A DNA stretch of 64,000 nt from Streptomyces sp. HNM0574 (GCF_012726235.1 NZ_JAASAH010000004.1:248001-312000), one strand, 5' to 3'. Counted from the first letter of the stretch, positions 18,654 through 27,594 are shown. Made by a program: numbers and translations. Notes: generated by a model from the sequence alone, not told the origin.

Positions 18654-21100
18654 CCACCGGACGCACCCGACTCGCCTGCTTCGCGGCGCTGGCCACCCTG
18701 GCCTCCGCCTGCGCCCTGCTGCCGCTGGCCGACCCGGCGTGGTGGCTGCTCCAGGCCGCCGCGCTGGTCGTCGTGCAGGCCGGGGCCGGCGTCGCGCTGC
18801 GCCGGGCCTCCGCGCCGCCGCCGGTGGTGCCCCTCGTCCAGGCCGTGCTCTCGCTGCTGCTGCTCACGGTGCTCTTCGCCCGGGACGCGGCCGTCGCGGG
18901 GCTGCTGCCCGGGCCCGACGCGCTCGCGGAGTTCAGCAGCCTGCTGGCGCAGGGCGGCCAGGACGTGGGCCGCTTCGCCATACCGGCCCCGGCCACGGAC
19001 GGCATCCGGCTGATGCTCGTCGGCGGCGTGCTGCTGATCGGGCTGCTCGTGGACGTCCTCGCCGTGACCTTCCGCAGCGCGGCACCCGCCGGGCTGCCGC
19101 TGCTGGCGCTGTACTCGGTGGCCGCCGGACTCGGCCGGCACGACGGCACCCGCTGGCTGTGGTTCCTGTGCGCCGCCGTGGGCTACCTGCTGCTCCTCCT
19201 CGCCGAGGGGCGGGAACGCACCGCCGGCTGGGGCCAGTTCTTCGCCGCTCCCCGGGACGCGGCGCCGCACTCCCCGCCGCCCGGCGGCCCCTGGCGGCGT
19301 ACCGGCCGCGGCCCCGGCACGGCCCCGCTGCGGACGGGGCAGCGGATCGGCGTCCTCACGCTGGGCATCGCGCTGGCCGTGCCCGCCGTGCTGCCCTCGC
19401 TGGGCGACGGGCTGCTCGGGCCGCCCGGCGAGAGCTCGGGCAAGCAGCAGGACGGCGGCACGGTGTCGGCGGTGAACCCGCTGGTGGCGCTCCAGGACAG
19501 CCTCAACCAGCCGGCCGACCGCACCGCGCTCACGTACACCACGGACGCCGAGGACACCCGGGAGATGTATCTGCGGATCGTCGCCCTGGACCGCTTCGAC
19601 GGCTCCGCCTGGAAGCCCTCCGAGCGCCGCATCGACTCCGTACCGAGCCCGCTGCCGCCGGCCCCGGGGCTGGCGCGGGACGTGGAGCGGCGGAAGGTGC
19701 GCAGCACCGTCGTCACCGCCGACTGGTACGCGCAGAACTGGCTGCCCCTCCCGTACCCCGCCACCGACGTACGGATCGGCGGGCGCTGGCGGTTCGAGCC
19801 CGAGGGCCGCACCCTCGTCGGCGACCGGGGGCAGACGACGCGGGGCGCGCGGTACCAGGTGGAGAGCCTCCAGGTGTCCCCCACGGCCGAGCAGTTGCGC
19901 GAGGCGCCGGAGCCCCCGCGGCAGTTGCGCGAGGAGTACACGCGGGTGCCCGAGTCGCTGCCCTCGGTCGTCCGCGAGCGGGCGCTCCAGGTCACCCGGG
20001 GCGCGCGGGACGACTACGAGCGCGCGGTGAAGCTCCAGGACTGGTTCACCACCGAAGGCGGCTTCACCTACGACACCCAGGTACGCGCGGGCAGCGGCTC
20101 GGCCGCGATCGTCAACTTCCTGGAGCAGAAGGAGGGTTTCTGCGTCCACTTCGCGTTCTCCATGGCCGCGATGGCCAGGACCCTCGACATCCCGGCCCGC
20201 GTCGCCGTCGGCTTCACCCCCGGTACGGCACGCGGCGACGGCACCATGGACGTCGGCCTGAAGGACGCGCACGCCTGGCCCGAGCTGTACTTCGAGGGCG
20301 TCGGCTGGACCCGCTTCGAGCCCACCCCCACCCGGGGCACCACCCCCGAGTACGCGGCGCCGCAGCTCCCCGACCCGGGCGACACCCCGCAGGAGCAGCT
20401 GCCCGACCGGGACTCCGCCTCCGACCCGGCGCCCGAACCGGAACAGCCCGACACCTGCGCCTCCGACGACTCCACCGACCCGTCCTGCGGCCAGGCCGCG
20501 TCCGGCGGCGGCGGAGACTCCGGCTTCCCGCTCGGCTCCGTCCTCGCGGGCTCGGGCGCGGTCCTGCTGGTCACCGGCGGTGCGCTGCTGCCGATGCTGT
20601 GGCGGCGGCGGGCCCGCACCCGCCGCCTGCGCCGCGCCGCCTCCGCTCCACCGGGGCCGGGCGAGGCGGCGACCGGCGCCGTACTGGCCGCCTGGCGCGA
20701 GCTGCTCGACACGGGCTGGGACCACGGCGTCGCCCCCGACGGTTCGGCGACCCCGCGGGCCGCCGCCGACCGCCTCGTCCGCGTCGGCGAGCTGGCCCCC
20801 GGCCCGGCCGAGGCCGTGCACCGGGTCGCCCTCGCCGTCGAACAGACGCTGTACGCCCCCCACCCGCGCCCCGCACCCGGCATCGCGGACGACGTACGCC
20901 TCGCGCACGCGGGCCTGCGCGCCGCCGCCCCGCGCCGCCTGCGGGTACGGGCCGTGCTGCTGCCGAACTCGGCGGTCCGACTGCTGTGGTCCGCGGCCGG
21001 CCACTGGGCCCGGGCCGGCGACCGCGCCTCCTCGGCCCTGGCCGCCTGCGCCGCGAAACTCCGCCGCGCGACGAACCGCCACCCGCGCGAGAACACCTGA
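18650..21100 (+). CDS. Transglutaminase-like membrane protein (TgpA type)
   Basis: The GTG start (GTGA overlap with the DUF58 gene) gives 816 residues. A GTG at 18611 in frame would overlap more and has no SD. Five or six membrane segments fill residues 1-200. A periplasmic transglutaminase-core domain follows, with Cys498 in EGFCVHFAFSMAA and His541 in DAHAWPELY. The usual Asp in the FDPT-type motif is Glu557 (TRFEPTPT). A further membrane helix near residues 627-650 precedes a cytoplasmic Pro/Ala-rich domain like DUF4129. Homologues are called DUF3488/transglutaminase-like TgpA. The substrate is unknown. Confidence 0.9.
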   Translation: MTTGRTRLACFAALATLASACALLPLADPAWWLLQAAALVVVQAGAGVALRRASAPPPVVPLVQAVLSLLLLTVLFARDAAVAGLLPGPDALAEFSSLLAQGGQDVGRFAIPAPATDGIRLMLVGGVLLIGLLVDVLAVTFRSAAPAGLPLLALYSVAAGLGRHDGTRWLWFLCAAVGYLLLLLAEGRERTAGWGQFFAAPRDAAPHSPPPGGPWRRTGRGPGTAPLRTGQRIGVLTLGIALAVPAVLPSLGDGLLGPPGESSGKQQDGGTVSAVNPLVALQDSLNQPADRTALTYTTDAEDTREMYLRIVALDRFDGSAWKPSERRIDSVPSPLPPAPGLARDVERRKVRSTVVTADWYAQNWLPLPYPATDVRIGGRWRFEPEGRTLVGDRGQTTRGARYQVESLQVSPTAEQLREAPEPPRQLREEYTRVPESLPSVVRERALQVTRGARDDYERAVKLQDWFTTEGGFTYDTQVRAGSGSAAIVNFLEQKEGFCVHFAFSMAAMARTLDIPARVAVGFTPGTARGDGTMDVGLKDAHAWPELYFEGVGWTRFEPTPTRGTTPEYAAPQLPDPGDTPQEQLPDRDSASDPAPEPEQPDTCASDDSTDPSCGQAASGGGGDSGFPLGSVLAGSGAVLLVTGGALLPMLWRRRARTRRLRRAASAPPGPGEAATGAVLAAWRELLDTGWDHGVAPDGSATPRAAADRLVRVGELAPGPAEAVHRVALAVEQTLYAPHPRPAPGIADDVRLAHAGLRAAAPRRLRVRAVLLPNSAVRLLWSAAGHWARAGDRASSALAACAAKLRRATNRHPRENT

Positions 21101-21125
21101 AAACCCGTCCCCTCCCCCTACGGAA

Positions 21126-21174
21126 AACGGGTGTGGGGCCGCTCTCCGCGAAGGAGAGCGGCCCCACACCCGTT
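21126..21174. terminator. Perfect 22-bp bidirectional terminator hairpin
   Basis: Arms at 21126-21147 and 21153-21174 are perfect 22-bp complements around a GCGAA loop, with A and T runs flanking. It lies between the convergent transglutaminase gene (stop 21100) and the DUF3040 gene (stop 21316), so it can serve both. Confidence 0.92.
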
Positions 21175-21315
21175 CCCGGCCGGAGCCGGGGAAAGCTGTC
21201 CTGCCCGTGGGGCTGGTCCTGGCTGGGGCCGGTGTCCGGCCCGGGCCCGTGCACGGCCCGGTCGGACGGCCCCGGTGGCGGGGCCGGCGGGTTCACCGTA
21301 CGGCGGAGGGGCGGC

Positions 21316-21771
21316 TCAGCGGCCCTGGCCCTCGTCCCGGCGGCGCTGCCACCGCTGCTCGATCCTGTCCATCATCGAACGGCGTGACCGGGCCTGACGG
21401 CGGGCCTGCGGAGTGCTGCCTCCGCCGCCTGCCCGTGCTCCGCCCGGCGGAGCACCTTGGCCCTGGCCTTGTCCCTGGCCCTGCTGCTCGCCGTTGCGGG
21501 GGGCCTTGCGCCAGCCGGTCACCGCCAGTACGGCGCATCCGAGCATGACGAGGAAGCCCACGACGCTGACCCAGATGATTTCCTGGATGACCATCCCAGC
21601 CATGAGCAGGGCGATACCCACAAGGAAGCCGGCGATCGCCTGGTAGACCCGCTTGCGGGTGTACCTGCGCAGCTCGCTTCCCTCGAGCGCTGTCGCGAAC
21701 TTGGGATCTTCGGCGTACAGCGCTCGCTCCATCTGCTCGAGCATCCGCTGCTCGTGCTCAGAGAGCGGCAC
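21316..21771 (-). CDS. DUF3040 small membrane protein
   Basis: This 151-residue protein starts MPLSEHEQRMLEQMERALYAEDPKFA, the DUF3040 signature. Two membrane segments (about 44-64 and 68-88) follow, then a Gly/Gln repeat (GQGQGQGQG) and a basic tail rich in Arg. Homologues occur next to the dcw cluster across Streptomyces and have been linked to cell division there. The exact role is not shown by the sequence. The gene is convergent with the transglutaminase operon. Confidence 0.88.
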   Translation of the reverse strand: MPLSEHEQRMLEQMERALYAEDPKFATALEGSELRRYTRKRVYQAIAGFLVGIALLMAGMVIQEIIWVSVVGFLVMLGCAVLAVTGWRKAPRNGEQQGQGQGQGQGAPPGGARAGGGGSTPQARRQARSRRSMMDRIEQRWQRRRDEGQGR

Positions 21772-22030
21772 GGAGTCCTCCTACTCGTCGGTCGCGGGGG
21801 CGACCGGATGCGACCCTTCAAGGATAGGCAGGGAATCGCCCCCGTGAAACCCGCCCCTCTACGCCAGTTCCTCCCACCAGGACCCGGATGCCGGACGGCG
21901 GCACGGGTCACGCAATGCGTGCATTCCCCTGCCGTCATTCCGCCATGCCGGACGGTGTTCCTCGATCATACGGCGGGTGGCGACCGTCCGGGTCGGCTCG
22001 TCCGACTCCGCTCCGGGAAGAGTGCGCTGG

Positions 22031-22801
22031 TCAGTGATCCTTCTGCGGGGTTCCGGCCGTCTCCGCCAGTACGTGCAGCTGGCTGGCGACCGCCTGGAAC
22101 GCGGGGGACTCGGCCGCCGCCGCCTCCAGCCGCGCCAGCGCCTCCTGGGCGTCCGGCTCGGTGTCGACGAGGGCGCCGGGCACCAGGTCGGAGAAGACGC
22201 GTACGCCGTGCAGCGCCGCGATCTCCAGACCGGTGGCGCCGACGAGCGCGCGCAGCTGCTCGGCGGTGAAGCGGCGGGGCATCGGGTCGCTCTCGCCCCA
22301 GCGCCCGTCGTCGGAGCCGAGCGCGGTGCGGGCCTCGGTGAAGTGGCCGGCCAGCGCGCGGCCGAGGACGGCGCCGCCGAGCCCGGCGGCGAGGAGGCTG
22401 AGGGTGCCGCCCTCGGGGCGGAGCGCGTCGACGACGTTGCGCAGGCCCTCGGCCGGGTCGTCGACGTACTCCAGGACGCCGTGGCACAGGACCGCGTCGT
22501 ACCCGCCGCGCTCGACCACGTCGAACAGGCCGCTCGCGTCCCCCTGCACGCCGCGGACCTGGCCCGCGAGCCCGGCCTCGGCGGCCCGGCGCTCCAGGCC
22601 GAAGAGGGCGTTCGGGCTCGGGTCGACCACGGTGACGCGGTGGCCGAGGCGGGCGACGGGGACGGCGAAGTTCCCCGTGCCGCCGCCGGTGTCGAGGATC
22701 TCCAGGGTGTCGCGGCCCGAGGTCTTCACCCGCCGTTCGAGAGCGCCTTGCAGTACCTCCCGGACCACGGCTGTACGGAGAGTTGCGCTGGGGCGGGACA
22801 T
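22031..22801 (-). CDS. Class I SAM-dependent methyltransferase
   Basis: The ATG at 22801 follows GAGGAG at good spacing (256 residues). An earlier in-frame start at 22843 has no SD. The Rossmann SAM loop is EILDTGGGTGNFAVPVA, where a typical DxGxGxG reads DTGGGTG. VTVVDPSPNALF and DAVLCHGVLEYVDDPAE follow as motifs II to IV. The C-terminal half is Ala/Leu-rich. The substrate cannot be told. It sits upstream of the DUF3040 gene, 259 bp away. Confidence 0.85.
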   Translation of the reverse strand: MSRPSATLRTAVVREVLQGALERRVKTSGRDTLEILDTGGGTGNFAVPVARLGHRVTVVDPSPNALFGLERRAAEAGLAGQVRGVQGDASGLFDVVERGGYDAVLCHGVLEYVDDPAEGLRNVVDALRPEGGTLSLLAAGLGGAVLGRALAGHFTEARTALGSDDGRWGESDPMPRRFTAEQLRALVGATGLEIAALHGVRVFSDLVPGALVDTEPDAQEALARLEAAAAESPAFQAVASQLHVLAETAGTPQKDH

Positions 22802-22895
22802 AGCAGGGTGCTCCTCGGCGGCTTCTGGTACGGACAGCCCCAACCCTATTGCCTCCCCGCGACGGGCGCTCCGGGCCGGTACCCGGCACGCCGGG

Positions 22896-23450
22896 TCACC
22901 CCGCGCGACGGCGCCCCGGCCTCCCGTACGCGTCCGCCGGGGGCTCCTCGTCGGCGGGGGCGACGCGGGGCTGGGGCAGGGCGGGCTGGGTGACCAGCGT
23001 CCGCTCGACGAGCCGCAGGAACACCTCGGCCGCGTGCAGCAGTTCCGCGGCCTCGCGCGCTCCGGCGGCGCCGGGTATCCCGGCCTCGGCGCGGGCCCTG
23101 CGGTCGGCGCCGGAGGCGAACAGGGCGCTCCACTCCGCGAGTTCGGGCGCGACCTCGGTCAGCACCTCCCACACCGGGCGGATGCCGGGCCTGCGGCGTC
23201 GGCCCCGGCCGCGCGCGGGGGACGTGCGCGCGGCGAGGACGGCGGCCGCGGTGCGCAGGGCGGCGAGGTGGGCGGTGGCGTACCGCTCGTTGGGGTCCGT
23301 CAGCCGGGCGGCCTCGTCGAGCCCGTGCTGGGCCTGGGCGAGCAGGCCGGGCACCGGGGAGGACCCGTGTGCCTCGGCGGCCCGGCGGAGGACGGGGTGG
23401 ACGTCGCCCCGGCCGTGGGGCGTCGCGGGTGTGCTTCGGGAACCGTGCAT
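22896..23450 (-). CDS. SAV_6107-family HEPN domain protein
   Basis: I chose the ATG at 23450, behind GGAGG (184 residues). The frame is open to 23600. The protein is mainly alpha-helical by composition, with an Arg-rich linker (residues 80-88). Residues Arg56 to His61 (RYATAH) form the RxxxxH motif that is the RNase active site in HEPN toxins. The family was named after the S. avermitilis homologue and is conserved near Streptomyces dcw clusters. No MNT nucleotidyltransferase partner is adjacent. Whether it cuts RNA is unknown. Confidence 0.78.
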   Translation of the reverse strand: MHGSRSTPATPHGRGDVHPVLRRAAEAHGSSPVPGLLAQAQHGLDEAARLTDPNERYATAHLAALRTAAAVLAARTSPARGRGRRRRPGIRPVWEVLTEVAPELAEWSALFASGADRRARAEAGIPGAAGAREAAELLHAAEVFLRLVERTLVTQPALPQPRVAPADEEPPADAYGRPGRRRAG

Positions 23451-23618
23451 GAGAACCAACCTCCGGTCGTTGTCCGGCAGTTGCGCTGATGCGGCCGTCC
23501 GATGCGGCTGTCGGTACCCATCGTGCGGGAGGCCACTGACAATCGCGCCGGCCTGCGCCGATGCGCGGGAAGCGGAGGTGGGGGCCGGGTGCCGGAGCAC
23601 CGGAGACCGTGAGGCATA

Positions 23619-23644
23619 CTTTGAACTGACCGGTCAGTTCAAAG
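23619..23644. promoter_or_regulatory. Perfect 26-bp palindrome, probable TetR operator
   Basis: The sequence at 23619-23644 is a perfect palindrome with core TGAACTGACCGGTCAGTTCA. It lies 14 bp upstream of the ATG at 23658, overlapping the likely promoter (CATACT just to its left is a possible -10) and abutting the SD GGGGAGGAG. Size and symmetry are typical of TetR-family operators. The third gene of the operon encodes a TetR regulator. Confidence 0.85.
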
Positions 23645-23657
23645 AAGGGGAGGAGCC

Positions 23658-24518
23658 ATGGCCGACGAAGACGGCTCCCAGGGCCAGGGGGAGAGCCCGG
23701 GGGCGGACCCGGCGGCGAAGGACGGCACACAGGCCGCGGACGGCGGCAGCGGACAGCGCACAGGGGTCTCCCTCTCCGCCGAGGGCTTCGGGATGGACGG
23801 CCCGCGCGGCGCGATCTTCCGCGACATCGGCTTCGAGCTCCCCGCGGGCGGGCTCGGCGCCATCGTGGGCCCGTCGGGCAGCGGCCGTACGTGCCTGCTG
23901 CTCGCGCTCACCGGGCGGATGAAGGCGACCGCGGGCGAGGTCCGCGTGGGGCGCAGCCGGCTGCCCAAGCAGATGGCGGCCGTGCGCCGGATCAGCGCGC
24001 TGGGGCCGGTGCCGGACGTCACCGACCTCGACCCGTCGCTGAGCGTCGCCGAGCATCTGCGCGAACGCGTCCTGCTGGAGCAGCGGTTCGGGGACTCGCT
24101 GCGCGGTCTGTTCCGTCCGCGCAAGGAGCGCGCGGCCGCCCGCAAGGCCCGGCTGGACGGGGCGCTTGAGGCCACCGGGCTCTCGCTCGACGCGCTGCCG
24201 AAGGGCGAGCGCACCCGCGTACGGGACCTGGAGCGGATGGAGTCGCTGCGGCTGGGGCTGGCGCTCGCGCTGATCAGCGAGCCGCGGCTGATCGCCGTGG
24301 ACGACACCGACATCAAGCTCTCGGAGGAGGAGCGCGAGGAGGCGTGGGCGCTGCTGCGCTCGCTGGCCGCGGCCGGCACGACCGTCCTCGCCGTGTGCAC
24401 CCGCGCCCCCGAGGACGCGCTCGTCATCCGCACCGGCGGCGCGGAAGCGAAGCCCGCGACGGCCACGAAGACCGCGAACACCGAGGTGAAGGGAGAGTCC
24501 GCTGATGCGCTCGCCTAG
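23658..24518 (+). CDS. Degenerate ABC-type ATP-binding protein
   Basis: This 286-residue protein follows a strong SD (GGGGAGGAG). A 35-residue Gly/Asp/Ala-rich head precedes an ABC-ATPase fold. Walker A is GPSGSGRT (residues 71-78) with Arg77 where Lys is expected. Walker B is LIAVDDTD (211-218), with Asp216 in place of the catalytic Glu. No LSGGQ-like signature or switch His is visible, and residues 247-250 read CTRA. So it may bind nucleotide weakly or serve structurally. It overlaps the YhgE/Pip gene by 14 bp and is probably its soluble partner. Confidence 0.85.
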   Translation: MADEDGSQGQGESPGADPAAKDGTQAADGGSGQRTGVSLSAEGFGMDGPRGAIFRDIGFELPAGGLGAIVGPSGSGRTCLLLALTGRMKATAGEVRVGRSRLPKQMAAVRRISALGPVPDVTDLDPSLSVAEHLRERVLLEQRFGDSLRGLFRPRKERAAARKARLDGALEATGLSLDALPKGERTRVRDLERMESLRLGLALALISEPRLIAVDDTDIKLSEEEREEAWALLRSLAAAGTTVLAVCTRAPEDALVIRTGGAEAKPATATKTANTEVKGESADALA

Positions 24519-26637
24519 GCTCGCCGCGCTGGAGCTGAAGCGCTTCGGACGGGGCAAGCTCCCCCGCGCCGCGATGGCGGCGATGCTGCTGCTGCCGCTG
24601 CTGTACGGCGCGCTGTACCTGTGGTCCTTCTGGGACCCGTACGACCGGCTGGACAAGATCCCGGTCGCGCTCGTGAACGAGGACAAGGGCACGCAGGTCG
24701 ACGGCGAGAAGCTGGCGGCGGGCGACTCGATCGTCAAGGCACTGCACGACAGCGACACCTTCGACTGGCAGGAGACCGGCGCGGGCGACGCGCGCAAGGG
24801 CGTCGAGGACGGCAGCTACTACCTGTCGCTGACGATCCCCTCGGACTTCAGCGAGCGGGTCGCGTCCAGTTCGGGTGACAGCCCCGAGACGGGCGCGCTC
24901 CAGGTGAAGTCGAACGACTCCAGCAACTACATCGTCGGGCAGATATCCCGCAGCGTCTTCTCCGAGGTCCGCGCGGCGGCGTCGAGCAAGACGTCCCGCT
25001 CGTTCTTCGACAAGATGTTCGTCTCGTTCTCGACCCTCCACGGCAAGACCACGGAGGCCGCCGAGGGCGCGGGCGATCTGGAGAAGGGCGCCGGTGACCT
25101 GGAGAAGGGCGTCGGCGAGGCGAAGGACGGCGCGGGCCGGCTGAAGGACGGGCTCGGCGACGCCAAGAACGGCAGCGGCGACCTGAAGAGCGGCACCTCC
25201 CAGCTGGCCAACGGGGCCGGCGAGCTGCACGACGGCGCCAAGCAGGTGTCCGACGGCACGCAGAAGATCGCCGACATGGTCAACGGCGTCTCGAAGGACC
25301 TGCGTCCGACGGTCTCCGAGCACGAGCAGGACATCGCCACGGCGGCCCGTGACGTCTCCCGCGTCAGCAAGACCATGCAGGACAACCTGGAGCACCTGCC
25401 CACGGCGGCGAAGGTGTCGCAGACCGGGGCGCGCGGCGCGTACAAGACGCTGAACACGCTCTACACGGCGCAGTGCGAGGGCAAGCTCTCCCTGGAGGAG
25501 TCCTGCCCCGAGCTGAAGAAGGCCGTCGAGGCCGCGGAGACCACGCAGCAGGTCGCCGAGGACCTGAACGCGCTGATCCAGCGGGAGAAGGCGGCCGACA
25601 ACCTGGCCACCCTCGACAAGGACCTCGACAAGCTCCAGAAGCACGCCGACGCCCTCGCCGAGCGCGCCCCGAACCTCACCGAGGACCTGGACGCGGCCGT
25701 GAAGGACGTCAACCGGCTCAACAAGGGCGCCCACCAGGTCGCCACGGGCGCGGGCCAGCTGCACACCGGCCTCGTCAGCGCCCAGAGCGGCGCCTCCGAG
25801 CTGGACTCGGGTCTGGGTGAACTCTCCGCCGGCGCCAAGTCGTTGGACGGCGGTCTGTACAAGCTCGCGGACGGTTCCGGCAAGCTCACCGACGGTTCGG
25901 GCAAGCTCTCCGAGGGTCTGAAGGACGGGGCGGAGCAGATCCCGGACTACGACAAGGACGAGCGCGAGGACCGCACCGGCGTGATGGCCGACCCGATCGA
26001 CCTGAACTCCGACAAGGTGCACGCGGCGCCCAACTACGGGACGGGCTTCGCCCCGTACTTCATCCCGCTCTCCCTCTGGGTCGGCGCGATGGTCGCGTAC
26101 ATGCTGCTCCAGCCGCTCAACAAGCGCGCCCTCGCCTCCGGCGCTCCCGCCTGGCGGATCGCGCTGGCCGCGTGGCTGCCGGTCGCCGCGATCGGGGTGC
26201 TCCAGGTCGGTGCGCTGCTCAGCGTGCTGCACTGGGGGCTCGGGCTCGAAATGGCGCGCGGCGCGGGCACGGTGGGCTTCCTGGTCCTGGTGACGGTCTG
26301 CTTCACGTCGATCATCCAGTTCCTCAACGCCCGCTTCGGCCCGGCCGGACGCATCCTCGTCCTGGCGATGCTGATGCTCCAGCTGACCTCGGCCGGGGGC
26401 ACGTACCCGATCCAGACCAGCCCGGGCTTCTTCAACGCGCTGCACCCGTATCTGCCGATGACCTACGTCGTCGAGGGGCTGCGGCACCTGATCACGGGCG
26501 GTGACCTGTGGACGGTGTGGCGGGCATGCCTGGTGCTGCTGGCGTTCACGGTGGGCTCGCTGCTGCTGACCGCGTTCACCGCGCGGCAGAAGCAGGTGTG
26601 GTCGATCAACCGGCTGCACCCGGAGATCTCGCTGTGA
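24505..26637 (+). CDS. YhgE/Pip-like multi-pass membrane protein
   Basis: The 710 residues have one N-terminal membrane helix (about 23-42, MAAMLLLPLLYGALYLW) and the family motif VALVNEDKGTQVDGEKL. A long extracellular region follows, and five to six helices close the protein (from about 515). The family relates to ABC-2 permeases and to the phage-infection protein Pip. Two stretches (residues 190-250 and 410-475) carry roughly 7- and 11-residue repeats (GAGDLEKG, GSGKLTDG) that are typical of this family and probably form long helical bundles. It likely works with the ATPase encoded just upstream. The cargo is unknown. Confidence 0.88.
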   Translation: MRSPRLAALELKRFGRGKLPRAAMAAMLLLPLLYGALYLWSFWDPYDRLDKIPVALVNEDKGTQVDGEKLAAGDSIVKALHDSDTFDWQETGAGDARKGVEDGSYYLSLTIPSDFSERVASSSGDSPETGALQVKSNDSSNYIVGQISRSVFSEVRAAASSKTSRSFFDKMFVSFSTLHGKTTEAAEGAGDLEKGAGDLEKGVGEAKDGAGRLKDGLGDAKNGSGDLKSGTSQLANGAGELHDGAKQVSDGTQKIADMVNGVSKDLRPTVSEHEQDIATAARDVSRVSKTMQDNLEHLPTAAKVSQTGARGAYKTLNTLYTAQCEGKLSLEESCPELKKAVEAAETTQQVAEDLNALIQREKAADNLATLDKDLDKLQKHADALAERAPNLTEDLDAAVKDVNRLNKGAHQVATGAGQLHTGLVSAQSGASELDSGLGELSAGAKSLDGGLYKLADGSGKLTDGSGKLSEGLKDGAEQIPDYDKDEREDRTGVMADPIDLNSDKVHAAPNYGTGFAPYFIPLSLWVGAMVAYMLLQPLNKRALASGAPAWRIALAAWLPVAAIGVLQVGALLSVLHWGLGLEMARGAGTVGFLVLVTVCFTSIIQFLNARFGPAGRILVLAMLMLQLTSAGGTYPIQTSPGFFNALHPYLPMTYVVEGLRHLITGGDLWTVWRACLVLLAFTVGSLLLTAFTARQKQVWSINRLHPEISL

Positions 26638-27452
26638 CCGGCGGCCCCGGCGTGACCGGTTCCCGGACTCCGGCGGTGACCACCGTGCGCGGCGGCACCG
26701 CCGGGGCAGGGACAATCGACGCCATGACGAGCGGCACTCCTCAGCGGAGCGACAGGGACGACGCGGACGCCACGACCGACGGGCACGGCGCGATGCCGGA
26801 CGCCGGCACCGCGGCGGGCGCCCGCCCGCGCCGCGCCCGTACCACCGCCACCCGGCAGAAGCTGTTCCAGGCGGCGGTCACGCTCATCGCCGAGCAGGGC
26901 TTCTCCTCCACCACGGTGGAGGAGATCGCCGAGCACGCCGGGGTCGCCAAGGGCACGGTCTACTACAACTTCGCGAGCAAGACCGAGCTCTTCGAGGAAC
27001 TGCTGAAGCACGGCGTCGAGATGCTCACCGCCGACCTGCTGCGCGCCGCCGACGAGACGGCGGCGGCGGGCGGCGGGCGGGTGGACGCGCTGGACGCGAT
27101 GGTCCACTCCGGCCTGGTCTTCATCGACCGGTACCCGTCCTTCACGCAGCTGTACGTCGCCGAGCTGTGGCGCACCAACCGGGCGTGGAACTCGACGCTG
27201 ATGGTCGTGCGCGAGAAGGCGGTCGCCGTCGTGGAGACGGTGCTGCGCGAGGGCGTCGCCGAGGGCGAACTGAGCGACGAGATCGACATCAAGCTGACCG
27301 CCGCCGCGCTGGTCGGCATGGTGCTCGTCGCCGCGCTCGACTGGAAGGCGTTCCAGCCGGAACGCTCCCTGGACGACGTGCACGCCTCGCTCTCCCTGCT
27401 GTTGCAGGGCCGCGTCGGCGGCACACCCCGCCGGGAGACGCGCGCGGACTGA
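26634..27452 (+). CDS. TetR-family transcriptional regulator
   Basis: The GTG at 26634 overlaps the previous stop (GTGA) and has GGAG 9 bp upstream (272 residues). The ATG at 26724 is a reasonable alternative (242 residues). The helix-turn-helix domain is TTATRQKLFQAAVTLIAEQG followed by TTVEEIAEHAGVAKGTVYYNFASK. The ligand domain is Ala/Leu-rich. As last gene of the operon it most likely represses from the palindrome at 23619-23644. This pairing is inferred from position and symmetry. Confidence 0.9.
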   Translation: MTGGPGVTGSRTPAVTTVRGGTAGAGTIDAMTSGTPQRSDRDDADATTDGHGAMPDAGTAAGARPRRARTTATRQKLFQAAVTLIAEQGFSSTTVEEIAEHAGVAKGTVYYNFASKTELFEELLKHGVEMLTADLLRAADETAAAGGGRVDALDAMVHSGLVFIDRYPSFTQLYVAELWRTNRAWNSTLMVVREKAVAVVETVLREGVAEGELSDEIDIKLTAAALVGMVLVAALDWKAFQPERSLDDVHASLSLLLQGRVGGTPRRETRAD

Positions 27453-27458
27453 CGGGCG

Positions 27459-27508
27459 CGGGCGCCTGCCGACCGGCGTACGCGGTACGCGAGTTCGGCA
27501 GGCGCCCG
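27459..27508 (+). terminator. Hairpin terminator after the TetR operon
   Basis: Outer arms 27459-27472 and 27495-27508 form a 14-bp perfect stem. The loop holds a further GCGTAC/GTACGC pairing. It begins 6 bp after the TetR stop codon, as expected for an intrinsic terminator without a clear T-tract. Confidence 0.8.
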
Positions 27509-27514
27509 GACGCG

Positions 27515-27594
27515 AACGAAAGGGGCGGTGTGCTTCCCCGTGGCCCCCGGCGACTGCCGGCCGGCCCCGGGAGCGGCACACCGCCCCTTTCGTT
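27515..27594. repeat. Long inverted repeat, 19-bp perfect arms
   Basis: Arms at 27515-27533 (AACGAAAGGGGCGGTGTGC) and 27576-27594 are perfect complements. The 42-bp GC-rich loop itself contains inverted GGCC-type elements. It directly follows the TetR-operon hairpin. It could be a second terminator or the remnant of a palindromic mobile repeat. Confidence 0.75.
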
